Below are positions 1 to 8,702 of a stretch of 55,153 nt of DNA, one piece after another; the first letter of the stretch is position 1; every line of letters starts with the position of its first letter. The notes beneath the pieces are model-generated. The model was not told the origin of the DNA, searched no databases, and saw nothing but the letters and a program-made list of their open reading frames with translations. The DNA comes from Allohoeflea poritis. GTDB lineage: Bacteria; Pseudomonadota; Alphaproteobacteria; Rhizobiales; Rhizobiaceae. The stretch lies in NCBI RefSeq assembly GCF_027889715.1, contig NZ_JAPJZH010000026.1, positions 1 to 55,153 of the forward strand, read 5' to 3'. The translations under genes were made by a program, and so were the position numbers.

Positions 1-1917
1 GCGCTGTCCGATGGCGAAACACTCACCTATCTGCATGGCTGCATCTCCGACCGGCGTCTGTCCGTCGCCGTCCCGGATATCCCTGCCCATCTCGATGCCG
101 TGCTTGTCGACACACCGTTGTCCGGCGGGCTCGAGCCGATACTGGGCGATGCACACCTACGCACGCTCACTGTGCTCGGTTATCCCGGCTCCACGACGCC
201 CGGACTGCTCGACGATCTCAACCATCTGGGCTTCGAATACCGCTGGGCGGTGCGGTTCATCGCGCTCGACAAGGCGCAAGCGGAAAAGATCATCCGCCGC
301 TGCCGCCGGCAGTGGTTTGCCAAACGCAAATCGATCTCCGCCATCATCAAGGAGGTGCTCACTAATGAGCAGTCAGTCCTGGTCGACACGGATGCGGACA
401 ACAAGACGGATGATGCCGATGCCGCGCTGCAGGAGCTCGGACAGGATCTGGTTTCCTACGGCTACGTCACCACGACGGTGACCGTCTGGGATGAAGACGC
501 CGATGCAGTTCGCGAAAAGGTTCGGGCCGTTCAACGCATCATCGACGGACGCGGTTTTGTCACCATCCAGGAGACGGCCAATGCGGTCGAGGCCTGGCTC
601 TCATCCTTTCCCGGTCATGTTTACGCAAATGTTCGGCAGGCGCCGGTCAATACGCTGAACCTTGCCCACATGATGCCGCTGTCGGCGACTTGGGCCGGAC
701 CGGAGCGGAACGATCATCTGGACGGGCCGCCGCTGATTACCGTTCGGACTAACGGCACAACGCCGTTCCGGCTGGTCACCCATATCGGCGACGTGGGGCA
801 CACCATCGTTGTCGGTCCCACAGGCGCGGGAAAATCGGTGCTGCTGTCGCTGATTGCCCTGCAGTTCCGCCGCTATGCCAACGCCCAGGTCACCGTCTTC
901 GACAAGGGCGGCTCGGCGCGTGCCGGCGTGCTCGGCATGGGCGGTCAGTACTTCGATCTCGGTTCGGAAGGAGCGTTGTCGTTCCAGCCACTGGCGAACA
1001 TCGACATCGTTGCCGAACGGTCCTTCGCGCAAACCTGGATCCTGGATCTCCTGACCATCGAGAATGTGTCCGTCACACCGGAGATCAAGGACGCGGTCTG
1101 GTCGGCACTCTCGAACCTTGCCGCCGCTCCGCGGGCCGAGCGTACGCTGACCGGGCTTTGCTCGCTCCTGCAGCGCAACGATCTGCGCCAGGCGCTTCAG
1201 CCCTTTACGCTGGAAGGACCCTATGGCCGCCTGCTCGATGCCGACGATGACCGGCTGACGCTCAGCGCCGTCCAGTGCTTCGAGATGGAAGAGCTGATGC
1301 ACGAGAAGGGTGCCGTGCTTCCCGTGCTCACCTATCTCTTCCATCGCCTTGAAGCCGGCTTTGAAGGCAGGCCCGCGCTGCTTGTCCTTGATGAGGCTTG
1401 GTTGTTCCTCGACAATCCGGCCTTTGCCGCGCGCATCCGCGAATGGCTGAAGACGCTGCGCAAGCAGAATGTCTCGGTGATCTTCGCGACGCAGGGTTTG
1501 TCGGATATTTCCGGCAGCACCATTGCACCCGCTATCATCGAAAGCTGCCCGACACGCATTTTCCTTCCCAATGACCGTGCCGTCGAGCCGCAGGCAAGGG
1601 CAGTCTATGAAGCCCTCGGCCTCAATCACCGGCAGATCGAGATGATCGCCCGCGCAGTGCCCAAGCGCGACTACTACTATCAATCCCGTCAGGGCAACCG
1701 GCTGTTTGAACTCGGGCTCGGGCCGGTGGCGCTTGCCTTCACCGCCGCCTCCGCCAAACAGGATCACGCCCTCATCGACGAGCTGATCGCCGCCCATGGC
1801 GAAGACGAGTTCGCCGACTCCTGGCTGCGGGCGAAGGACCTGGACTGGGCGGCCAATCTGATTGTTGCAGACGAAAAAGATTCCTCATCAGAACTGGAGA
1901 CACCAGATGCGCATTAG
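1..1917 (+). CDS. trbE: Conjugal transfer ATPase TrbE (5' end missing)
   Basis: TrbE is the VirB4-family ATPase that powers assembly of the P-type conjugation machine at the inner membrane. The reading frame is open from base 1, so the gene starts left of the window; about 638 codons are visible out of roughly 820 usual. The Walker A motif GPTGAGKS is at visible residues 272-279, and a Walker B ending LVLDEA is near residues 461-466, followed by the VirB4-type stretch WLKTLRKQNVSVIFATQ. The gene is first in the visible operon and its stop overlaps the trbJ start by 11 bases, which indicates translational coupling. Confidence 0.95.
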   Translation, partial: ALSDGETLTYLHGCISDRRLSVAVPDIPAHLDAVLVDTPLSGGLEPILGDAHLRTLTVLGYPGSTTPGLLDDLNHLGFEYRWAVRFIALDKAQAEKIIRRCRRQWFAKRKSISAIIKEVLTNEQSVLVDTDADNKTDDADAALQELGQDLVSYGYVTTTVTVWDEDADAVREKVRAVQRIIDGRGFVTIQETANAVEAWLSSFPGHVYANVRQAPVNTLNLAHMMPLSATWAGPERNDHLDGPPLITVRTNGTTPFRLVTHIGDVGHTIVVGPTGAGKSVLLSLIALQFRRYANAQVTVFDKGGSARAGVLGMGGQYFDLGSEGALSFQPLANIDIVAERSFAQTWILDLLTIENVSVTPEIKDAVWSALSNLAAAPRAERTLTGLCSLLQRNDLRQALQPFTLEGPYGRLLDADDDRLTLSAVQCFEMEELMHEKGAVLPVLTYLFHRLEAGFEGRPALLVLDEAWLFLDNPAFAARIREWLKTLRKQNVSVIFATQGLSDISGSTIAPAIIESCPTRIFLPNDRAVEPQARAVYEALGLNHRQIEMIARAVPKRDYYYQSRQGNRLFELGLGPVALAFTAASAKQDHALIDELIAAHGEDEFADSWLRAKDLDWAANLIVADEKDSSSELETPDAH

Positions 1918-2629
1918 GTTCCTTGCGGCTGTCACTGCCGTTTGTCTAACGATAGCCCCAGTCGACAACGCCTATGCCCTCTTCGGGTTCGGCGATATCG
2001 TTTACGACCCAACAAACCACGCGGAGAACCTGCTGACCGCGGCCCGTTCGCTGGAGCAGATCAACAACCAGGTCCGGCAGTTGGCCAATGAGGCGCAGAT
2101 GCTGATCAATCAGGCGCAGAACCTCGCCAGTCTGCCGTCCTCCATCGCCTCGGAGCTTCAGACATCATTGGAAGAAGTCGGCGCTCTGATCGAGAACGCA
2201 GAAGGCCTTGCCTACGATGTTGTCCGGATCGACGAGGCCTACCGGGAACTGTTTCCGGAAGGCTATGCCGCCTCGGTGACGACCTCCCGGATCGTTCAGG
2301 ATGCTCAAGCGACCTGGGAACTTGCCCGCGAGGGTTTCAAGCATAGTCTCGATGTGCAGGCCGGGGTTGTCGTGCAGCTCCAAGGCGATGCCGCGACGCT
2401 GGACGGACTTATCGCCGACAGCCAGGGCGCTGCCGGCAATCTCCAGGCGCTTCAGGCCGGCAACCAGCTCACCGCGCTTGCGGCCAAACAATCCATGCAG
2501 CTCCAAAGCCTTCTGGCCGCTTCCGCGCGGGCCGATGCGTTGCGAGAAGCCGATGCGCTGGCCGCCCGCGAACGGGGCCGAGCCCGGTTCGAGCGTTTCC
2601 TCGGCGACGGCAACGCCTATTCGCGCTGA
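1907..2629 (+). CDS. trbJ: P-type conjugative transfer protein TrbJ
   Basis: TrbJ is the VirB5-like component of the trb mating apparatus, exported to the periplasm or pilus surface. The 240-aa product begins with a signal peptide (MRIRFLAAVTAVCLT, then an Ala-rich cleavage region before LFGFGD). The rest is a long helical, coiled-coil-rich body typical of the family (ARSLEQINNQVRQLANEAQ). The ATG at 1907 is preferred over an in-frame ATG at 1862 because it gives a proper signal peptide and only a short overlap with trbE. In many trb operons a small trbK follows; here only 35 bases separate trbJ from trbL. Confidence 0.9.
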   Translation: MRIRFLAAVTAVCLTIAPVDNAYALFGFGDIVYDPTNHAENLLTAARSLEQINNQVRQLANEAQMLINQAQNLASLPSSIASELQTSLEEVGALIENAEGLAYDVVRIDEAYRELFPEGYAASVTTSRIVQDAQATWELAREGFKHSLDVQAGVVVQLQGDAATLDGLIADSQGAAGNLQALQAGNQLTALAAKQSMQLQSLLAASARADALREADALAARERGRARFERFLGDGNAYSR

Positions 2630-2664
2630 CCTGCTGATCAATCGAAGGGACAGGATAGGCGGCC

Positions 2665-3861
2665 ATGGATGATCTCAACATTATCGATCAGTTCACGCAG
2701 ACATTCGTGACCTATATCGAGTCCGGATTCGGACTGCTCGGTCCGGATGTCACCTTCCTGACGACCATCCTGATCGGCATCGACATCACCCTTGCCGGCC
2801 TGTTCTGGGCGTTCTCCGAGGATCGGTCTATTCTCCCGTCCCTGATCAAGAAGGTGCTTTATGTCGGTGCCTTCGCCTTCATTCTGAACAACTTCTCCGA
2901 CCTGGCCACAATCATCTTTGAGTCTTTCGCCGGTCTGGGATTGCGGGCGACCGGATCGCCGATCTCCGCCGACGATCTCATGCGGCCGGGATTTGTGGCT
3001 GCCACCGGCTACGATGCCGCCGCGCCGCTACTGGAAGACGTCTCCGACCTCATCGGGCCGATCGCGTTTTTTGAGAACTTCGTTACGATCGCAATCCTTA
3101 TGTTCGCATGGGTCGTGGTGCTGCTCGCCTTCTTCATCCTGGCGATCCAGCTCTTCATCACCATCCTTGAGTTCAAGCTGACGACGTTGGCAGGCTTCGT
3201 GCTGGTGCCGTTCGCGCTCTGGAACAAGACGGCGTTTCTGGCCGAACGGGTACTGGGCAATGTGATTGCCGCCGGCATCAAGCTGATGGTGCTGGCGGTG
3301 ATCGTTGGTATCGGCTCGACCCTGTTCGGCACCTTTGCCGCATCTTTCTCCGGTGGCGACATCACGCTGGAACAGGCGGCCTCCACGGTGCTCGGTGCGC
3401 TCTCCATCTTTATGCTTGGCATCTTCGGACCCGGCATTGCGGCGGGCCTGGTCTCCGGCGCGCCGCAACTTGGGGCAGGGGCCGCCGCCGGATCGGCCGC
3501 GGGTCTTGCCTTGGGAGGCGCTGCTACAGCGGGCGCGGCTGTTGGCGGCGTGCGTGCCCTGGGCAGTGCAGCGGGCGGGGCCGTCCGGGCCGCGGCATCA
3601 ATGGGCGGAGCAGCCGCAGCCGTCCGCTCACCCGGAGCCACGGGTGTTGCCTCCGCGGCAATGACCCCGGCATCCGGGATCGTGAGTGCGGCCGGTGCTT
3701 CCCAAGCTGCTTCTGCAGGTTCCTCCCAAGCGCCGGAATGGGCGCGAAAGCTCCATCGCCGACAGCGGCTTCGCGAGGGCGCGACCGTTGCCGCCCACAC
3801 GCTGCGCGACGGCGACCGGCCCGCTTCCGGTGAAAACCCCAAACTGAAGGACGATGATTGA
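2665..3861 (+). CDS. trbL: P-type conjugative transfer protein TrbL
   Basis: TrbL is the VirB6-like polytopic inner-membrane protein of the conjugation channel. The 398-aa product has an N-terminal half with several hydrophobic segments (for example around residues 30-50, 65-80, 135-175, 190-230 and 245-265). Its C-terminal tail is rich in Ala and Gly, as in TrbL proteins, and is probably cytoplasmic and disordered. It lies in the expected trbJ-L-F order. Its TGA stop shares a base with the ATG of trbF (TGATG). Confidence 0.92.
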   Translation: MDDLNIIDQFTQTFVTYIESGFGLLGPDVTFLTTILIGIDITLAGLFWAFSEDRSILPSLIKKVLYVGAFAFILNNFSDLATIIFESFAGLGLRATGSPISADDLMRPGFVAATGYDAAAPLLEDVSDLIGPIAFFENFVTIAILMFAWVVVLLAFFILAIQLFITILEFKLTTLAGFVLVPFALWNKTAFLAERVLGNVIAAGIKLMVLAVIVGIGSTLFGTFAASFSGGDITLEQAASTVLGALSIFMLGIFGPGIAAGLVSGAPQLGAGAAAGSAAGLALGGAATAGAAVGGVRALGSAAGGAVRAAASMGGAAAAVRSPGATGVASAAMTPASGIVSAAGASQAASAGSSQAPEWARKLHRRQRLREGATVAAHTLRDGDRPASGENPKLKDDD

Positions 3862-4556
3862 TGTTCAAACGGTCGACGACCACCTATGGGCAAACGCCCC
3901 AGCCTGAAACCCCATACCAAAAGGCCGCCCAGGTTTGGGACACCCGCATGGGCGATGCGCTAGTGCGGGCAAGGAACTGGCGATTGATGGCCTTCGGGTG
4001 CCTGACACTGTCGTTGTTGTTGTCAGGCGGTGTGGTCTGGCAGGCCGGGCGCAGCACCATCACCCCCTATGTCGTCGAAGTCGACCGGCTGGGCGACGTA
4101 CGCACCGTCGGTCGGGCGACCGAAGTCTATGAGCCGACAGACGCCCAGATCGCCTACCATCTTGCGCGCTTCATCGAAAACGTTCGATCCCTGCCGATCG
4201 ATCCCGTGATCGTGCGCAAGAACTGGCTGCGCGCCTACGATTATACGACCACGCGTGGCGCCAACAGTCTCAATGACTATGCCCGCGTCCACGATCCGTT
4301 CTCCAGGGTCGGCAGGCGCACGGTCGCAGTCGACGTCACCAGCGTGGTGCGCTCCTCGGATGACAGTTTCGATGTGCGCTGGCGCGAGCAGACCTTCGAG
4401 AACGGATCGCTCGCCGATACGGCCCGTTACACCGCCGTCCTTTCGATCGCCATCCAGCGTCCACGCACCGAAGAGGCGTTGCGCAAGAATCCCCTCGGCA
4501 TCTACGTCTACAGCCTCAACTGGTCGAAAGACCTCATCGCAGGAGAACCCAAATGA
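3861..4556 (+). CDS. trbF: Conjugal transfer protein TrbF
   Basis: TrbF is the VirB8-like assembly factor of the trb system: a short cytoplasmic N terminus, one membrane helix (about residues 32-52, CLTLSLLLSGGVVWQ) and a periplasmic NTF2-like domain. The 231-aa length is normal. The ATG at 3861 is chosen because it overlaps the trbL stop as TGATG; a TTG one codon upstream is less likely. Its own TGA overlaps the trbG start as ATGA, so the genes are translationally coupled. Confidence 0.93.
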   Translation: MFKRSTTTYGQTPQPETPYQKAAQVWDTRMGDALVRARNWRLMAFGCLTLSLLLSGGVVWQAGRSTITPYVVEVDRLGDVRTVGRATEVYEPTDAQIAYHLARFIENVRSLPIDPVIVRKNWLRAYDYTTTRGANSLNDYARVHDPFSRVGRRTVAVDVTSVVRSSDDSFDVRWREQTFENGSLADTARYTAVLSIAIQRPRTEEALRKNPLGIYVYSLNWSKDLIAGEPK

Positions 4557-5608
4557 AGTTTTTACACTTGTCCAAATTGTCTGCGGTGAGCGCATTGGTG
4601 TTGCTGGCTGGCTGTGCGGGTAGAGAGCGTCCGCCGGTTATCGATTTCGACGCAGAGGACTTCGATACGGCGGTACTCACTGCCGAGCCGCCCAAACCGG
4701 TGGAGATCGTAGAGTTGCCGAAACCCCTGCCACTGCCTGGTCAGTTAAAACCGGCTCCGGGCAAGACAACAAAGAGAGTGGTAGACAAGCGCCCGCCCCG
4801 GGACCGGATTACGGCCGCCAATGCAGCAGCCAAGATCGAGCCGTCGAAAGACGGTTATGTCAATGCAATCCAGGTCTATCCCTATTCTGAAGGCGCGCTC
4901 TATCAGCTCTATGCCGCACCGGAGCAGGTCAGCGACATTGCCCTTCAGAAAGGCGAAAGGATCGTCTCCGTCTCCGCCGGCGACACGCTGCGATGGGTGG
5001 TGGGCGATACGGTGAGTGGCTCCGGCAGCGAGGCTCGCGCCCATGTGCTGGTGAAACCCACCAAGGAAGACCTCAAAACCAACCTGGTCATCATCACCAA
5101 CCGGCGGACCTATCATTTGGAGCTGCAAAGCACGGATGAGACTTATATGGCATCCGTCTCCTGGCGCTATCCGGGTGATGAGCTGATCGCGCTCAAAGGC
5201 CGGAACGAACAAGCCGAAAGTGCCGCCCAGCTTGTGGCTGACACCGGCCTCAACATCGCCCGGCTGCGCTTTCGTTACCGCATCACCGGCGACGATCCGC
5301 CCTGGCGCCCCGTGCGGGTCTTCGACGATTCGAAGAAGGTCTATGTCCAGTTCCCCGCCCGTCTCGACCAGGGCGAGGCACCGCCGCTCTTCGTCGTCGG
5401 CCCGGACGGGCGCAACCAGCTGGTCAATTACCGGGTGAGGGGCCGTTATTACATCGTCGACCGCATGTTCGCAGCTGCCGAATTACGACTCGGTGAAGAT
5501 CCGCAACAGGTGGTCCGCATCACCCGTACCGACGGCCGCCACGCGAGCGCCGGGCGCAGGGACGCATTCGGAACTCGCAATAGGCTCGAGGAAGAGGGGA
5601 CACGATGA
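4553..5608 (+). CDS. trbG: P-type conjugative transfer protein TrbG (lipoprotein)
   Basis: TrbG is the VirB9-like outer-membrane-complex subunit. The 351-aa product opens with a signal sequence ending in a lipobox (LLAGC, Cys near residue 21). A proline-rich linker follows, and then a CagX/VirB9 domain: residues about 95-215 carry the N-terminal beta region, with NLVIITNRRTYHLEL, and the C-terminal part holds PVRVFDDSKKVYVQFP. An AGGAG ribosome site lies 8 bases before the ATG, which overlaps the trbF stop (ATGA). The lipid anchor suggests it also covers the VirB7 role. Confidence 0.94.
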   Translation: MKFLHLSKLSAVSALVLLAGCAGRERPPVIDFDAEDFDTAVLTAEPPKPVEIVELPKPLPLPGQLKPAPGKTTKRVVDKRPPRDRITAANAAAKIEPSKDGYVNAIQVYPYSEGALYQLYAAPEQVSDIALQKGERIVSVSAGDTLRWVVGDTVSGSGSEARAHVLVKPTKEDLKTNLVIITNRRTYHLELQSTDETYMASVSWRYPGDELIALKGRNEQAESAAQLVADTGLNIARLRFRYRITGDDPPWRPVRVFDDSKKVYVQFPARLDQGEAPPLFVVGPDGRNQLVNYRVRGRYYIVDRMFAAAELRLGEDPQQVVRITRTDGRHASAGRRDAFGTRNRLEEEGTR

Positions 5609-6939
5609 CATCTTCTGACGCCGACAAGCCATCCGGCAATGTCGCTCCGCCGCCAAAGGCGGACCCGGAGGATCTGGTCTTGCGTGCCAAACCCCGCCCG
5701 GTGACGCGCATCAACCGGCGAGTGTTGATGCTGCTCACCGGCACCGGTCTTGTTCTGATCTGTGCCGCGACGATCTTTGCTCTCGATCCGCCGCGTCTGT
5801 TCGATCGCGGCGAGACAGGGCGTGAACTTTATACGACGCAAAACCGTCCCACCGCCGATGGTCTCGATACATTGCCGCGCCGGTACAGCGACATGAAGGA
5901 ACCGGCCATCAAACTTGGACCGCCGCTTGCCGGCGATATCGGGCCGGCGGTCGTTGGCAAGGAAAGGGAGCTTGGTTTGAGGCAGACGCCGAGCTTGCCG
6001 TTCCGGCCGGACCCTGAAGAAGATGCGCTCAGGGCCGAGCGCATCCGCCAGTCGCGCCTCGCTCAGCAGGCCCGGGAATCGAATGTGTTCTTCAAGCTGA
6101 CTTCCGGTTCGGCTGGGCAACGGCTGGCGGGACTTGGAGTATCTGGCATTGGAAGCGGTCATCAACGTTCAGCCGTTGAAGCACAGGTTGCAACTGCTCG
6201 ATCGGGGCAAAATCGATTTGCAATTGCCGATGATGTCAGTTCCGGGCCGCTTCAACTCGACCTTGCGAACGATCAGAACTCGCAAGGCCGAAAAATTGGG
6301 TTCCTGAATAGTGAGGTGGACGAGGCGATCTACAATCCACACACATTGCAGGATCCGGCGTCGCCATACCAGATCATGGCCGGCACCATCATCCCGGCCA
6401 GCCTTGTCACCGGCATTAATTCCGATTTGCCGGGCCAGATCATCGCTCAGGTAACCGAAAACGTATATGACGCGGTTTCGGGGCAGCATCTGCTAATCCC
6501 GCAGGGAACGCGGATCATCGGAACCTATGACAGCGTCATTGCCTTCGGCCAGAGCCGGGCGCTCGTTGTGTGGCGGCGACTTATTTTGCCGAACGGCTCC
6601 TCTGTCGTCATCGAAAACCTGCCCGCAACGGACACTGCCGGCTACGCGGGGCTCGAAGACAAGGTGAATTTCCATACCTGGCGCTTGCTAAAGGGCGTGG
6701 CCCTGTCGACACTCCTCGGCGTCGGAACGGAACTGACGTTCGGGGATGATGAAGGTGATCTTGTCACCACGATCCGAGAAACCGCACAGGACAACGCAAA
6801 TCAAGTCGGGCAATCGCTGACCCAGCGCAATCTCAACATCCAGCCCACGATCACCATCCGCCCCGGCTGGCCGCTGAGCATCATCGTCAACAAGGACATT
6901 GTGCTGCGCCCCTACAGCAGCCCGTGGAGAAACCCATGA
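5605..6939 (+). CDS. trbI: Conjugal transfer protein TrbI
   Basis: TrbI is the VirB10-like protein that spans the envelope and links the inner- and outer-membrane complexes. It has 444 residues: a cytoplasmic Pro-rich start, one membrane helix (about residues 33-52, RVLMLLTGTGLVLICAATIF), an extended periplasmic linker, and a C-terminal TrbI/VirB10 domain with YQIMAGTIIPASLVTGINSD and LLIPQGTRIIGTYDS. Its start overlaps the trbG stop and its stop overlaps the DUF2274 start, both as ATGA. Confidence 0.95.
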   Translation: MTSSDADKPSGNVAPPPKADPEDLVLRAKPRPVTRINRRVLMLLTGTGLVLICAATIFALDPPRLFDRGETGRELYTTQNRPTADGLDTLPRRYSDMKEPAIKLGPPLAGDIGPAVVGKERELGLRQTPSLPFRPDPEEDALRAERIRQSRLAQQARESNVFFKLTSGSAGQRLAGLGVSGIGSGHQRSAVEAQVATARSGQNRFAIADDVSSGPLQLDLANDQNSQGRKIGFLNSEVDEAIYNPHTLQDPASPYQIMAGTIIPASLVTGINSDLPGQIIAQVTENVYDAVSGQHLLIPQGTRIIGTYDSVIAFGQSRALVVWRRLILPNGSSVVIENLPATDTAGYAGLEDKVNFHTWRLLKGVALSTLLGVGTELTFGDDEGDLVTTIRETAQDNANQVGQSLTQRNLNIQPTITIRPGWPLSIIVNKDIVLRPYSSPWRNP

Positions 6940-7208
6940 GCCTCAAACTTGAAAAACTGCCCGACCGCGATCCGGTAAAGATTACATTCACAGCAAATCC
7001 GGAACTCAAATCAGCGCTCAATGATTACGCCGAGCTCTATAGCTGTGCCTACGGCCAGAAGGAATCGGTCACGGATCTGATCCCGTTCATGCTGGACACG
7101 TTCATGAATGCGGATCAGGGCTTCAAGCGATCGCGCAAGCAACTCCATGAGGCGCGTGCACTGCCGCCTCCTCGTCAATCCTCAACAATTCAAACGAAGG
7201 AGAAGTAG
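6936..7208 (+). CDS. DUF2274 family protein, end of trb operon
   Basis: This 90-aa soluble protein belongs to DUF2274, a family found almost only downstream of trbI in proteobacterial ICEs (known context). Its function is not established. The ATG at 6936 overlaps the trbI stop as ATGA; an in-frame GTG at 6924 would add four residues and is less likely. The sequence begins MSLKLEKLPDRDPVKITFTA and is mostly helical, with conserved-looking AYGQKESVTDLIPFML near residues 39-54. It is the last gene of the tightly coupled trb set. Confidence 0.85.
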   Translation: MSLKLEKLPDRDPVKITFTANPELKSALNDYAELYSCAYGQKESVTDLIPFMLDTFMNADQGFKRSRKQLHEARALPPPRQSSTIQTKEK

Positions 7209-7210
7209 CT

Positions 7211-7519
7211 GTGGCCACAATCGGTAACTTTACACCCGACAAGGACGGCTATGTAGGAACGATCCGCACTCTAACAATGAATGTGAAGGCGAAGATCGTC
7301 GCAAATGACCAAAAGAGTAGCGCCGGAGCGCCCGATTTTCGGATCTTTGCCGGACGGGCCGAACTCGGCGCCGCTTGGAAGGCGCAGACCAACGGCAAGG
7401 AGCCGCGGGATTATCTCAGCGTCCAGCTGGATGATCCGAGCTTTGCCGAACCGATCCATGCGGCACTGTTTGAGGAAGAGGGCGCTGCGTTTCTCGTGTG
7501 GAACCGGCGTGACGGTTAG
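7211..7519 (+). CDS. DUF736 family protein
   Basis: This 102-aa protein of DUF736 starts with GTG two bases after the DUF2274 stop, with AAGGAG just upstream. The family pattern is visible: MATIGNFTPDKDGYVGTIRT at the N terminus, then an FRIFAGRAELGAAWK segment and an acidic end. DUF736 proteins are common in alphaproteobacterial plasmids and ICEs near transfer or replication genes; no activity is known. Its coupling to the trb operon suggests a housekeeping role for the element. Confidence 0.85.
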   Translation: MATIGNFTPDKDGYVGTIRTLTMNVKAKIVANDQKSSAGAPDFRIFAGRAELGAAWKAQTNGKEPRDYLSVQLDDPSFAEPIHAALFEEEGAAFLVWNRRDG

Positions 7520-7567
7520 CATGGTGCTTCGTGCGCATTGCAGGTGCTATAGTGCATGAAAAATGCG

Positions 7568-7858
7568 TTAGAGTTCAGCTGCAATGCGAGCGATTAGTGC
7601 CTTGAGTTCGTCGGAGCTCGCGATGGCAGCCACAACGTCGTCTTGAAGTCGCGGCTCCGATCGCTCCGTTTCCTCGATAAAAGCGATGGTACGAAAAAGC
7701 AAAGGTTTGCGGGGTTTTTGGCCGCCTTCGATGCGTGAGACATTGAATTGCCTGGTACCCAGCCGTTTGGCAAGCTCAGTCTGTGTCAACCCGGCGTTCT
7801 GACGCGCACGCTTCAGACGCCTTGAGAAGTTCCCATCGTTCCATTCGTTTGCTTGCAT
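7568..7858 (-). CDS. XRE-family HTH regulator divergent from the OGG/QueC-like operon
   Basis: This is a 96-aa helix-turn-helix protein (NAGLTQTELAKRLGTRQFNVSR, residues about 24-45) followed by a short helical tail. It is the likely autorepressor of the operon that faces it. The ATG at 7858 is preferred to the one at 7888: the upstream start would lie beyond the palindrome at 7866-7878 and its promoter, so the message starting there could not carry it. It lies 44 bases from the proposed start of the glycosylase-like gene. It may act like an antitoxin or switch that keeps the defence genes low. Confidence 0.75.
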   Translation of the reverse strand: MQANEWNDGNFSRRLKRARQNAGLTQTELAKRLGTRQFNVSRIEGGQKPRKPLLFRTIAFIEETERSEPRLQDDVVAAIASSDELKALIARIAAEL

Positions 7859-7865
7859 AAAAAAA

Positions 7866-7878
7866 GCATATAATATGC
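7866..7878. promoter_or_regulatory. Divergent promoter with operator palindrome on a consensus -10
   Basis: GCATAT-A-ATATGC is a 13-bp inverted repeat that contains a perfect TATAAT (7869-7874) in the direction of the OGG-like operon. The wider arms TTGCAT (7853-7858) and ATGCAA (7875-7880) are also complementary. A repressor bound here would block the -10 element directly. The XRE protein encoded on the left is the obvious candidate, but this is inference. Confidence 0.55.
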
Positions 7879-7901
7879 AATTAATCATTTGGCGAGATGA
7901 G

Positions 7902-8657
7902 ATGTCCTCAAAAACCGCACAACCCGCAGTTCAGTACCGCCTGTTGGCGCCTTCCCACCCCGATGATGAGGTTATGCCGGGCTTGAGATTCGGCCGGGAG
8001 GATGAGTTGCTCACGCCCGCGTATTGGACTATGCGATGTGAGACGGCAGACCCCACCGACATAGACTTTGTGAATCGCCACGGTACGCTTGAAGAGGAAA
8101 TCGGATTCTGTTTGCTGGGCGGTTTCGGCGTGACCTTAGAGGTCGCAACAGCTTTCTTCGAGCGTCTGCGGAGGAATGGTGCCTTCGAGCGAGGCGCTAT
8201 GCTTCCAGAAGTCGACTTATTCGCTATGCTCGATGAGCCCGCGGTGGTCGGTGGCCTGCCTCGCCGTTATCGTTTTCCGACGCAGCGAGCCCGCAGGCTT
8301 AACCGTGCAATGGCAGATCTGACGAAGATGAAGTTCGATCAAGCCGATCCAGTTAGATTTCGTGACCAAATTCAGAGTTTAGAAGGCGTTGGACCGAAGA
8401 CTGCGAGTTGGATCGCGCGCAATTGGTTGGATACAGATCTAATCGCGATACTGGACATTCATGTTTTGCGAGCAGGTTGGTTGCTCGAGCTGTTTGACAA
8501 GAACTGCCGTCTCCCTCGTGACTACTTGAATTTGGAGAACCGATTCCTTTGTTTCGCAAAAAACTTGCACGTCCGTGCATCGGTACTCGATAGTGTAATG
8601 TGGTATGATATGCGCACATTCGGGTCGAATCTGGTGCGGCAAAGACTAGTAGCTTAA
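7902..8657 (+). CDS. OGG-like helix-hairpin-helix DNA glycosylase family protein
   Basis: The 251-aa protein has the HhH-GPD core of 8-oxoguanine-type glycosylases. The hairpin LEGVGPKTASWIARNW (residues 160-175) carries a Lys at the catalytic position (K166), and the following ILDIHVLRAG holds the conserved Asp (D185). Both residues for base excision are therefore intact. The N-terminal 150 residues do not match a standard Ogg/MutY arrangement by eye. OGG-like genes are also ancillary genes of type IV CBASS, where they sit with QueC-like genes (known). The ATG at 7902 is preferred because the ATG at 7875 lies inside the operator. It is first in a four-gene set ending with the QueC-like gene. 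Confidence 0.75.
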   Translation: MSSKTAQPAVQYRLLAPSHPDDEVMPGLRFGREDELLTPAYWTMRCETADPTDIDFVNRHGTLEEEIGFCLLGGFGVTLEVATAFFERLRRNGAFERGAMLPEVDLFAMLDEPAVVGGLPRRYRFPTQRARRLNRAMADLTKMKFDQADPVRFRDQIQSLEGVGPKTASWIARNWLDTDLIAILDIHVLRAGWLLELFDKNCRLPRDYLNLENRFLCFAKNLHVRASVLDSVMWYDMRTFGSNLVRQRLVA

Positions 8658-8702
8658 GTAGTACTAACCAGATGTTTAGGTGGAGCAGAAGAAGGCAAGG
8701 CG

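Noticed and set aside
601-1797. Long open frame on the minus strand across trbE
   Set aside because: It is a mirror of the trbE codon pattern; the product has no recognisable domain and low-complexity composition, while trbE is clearly real.
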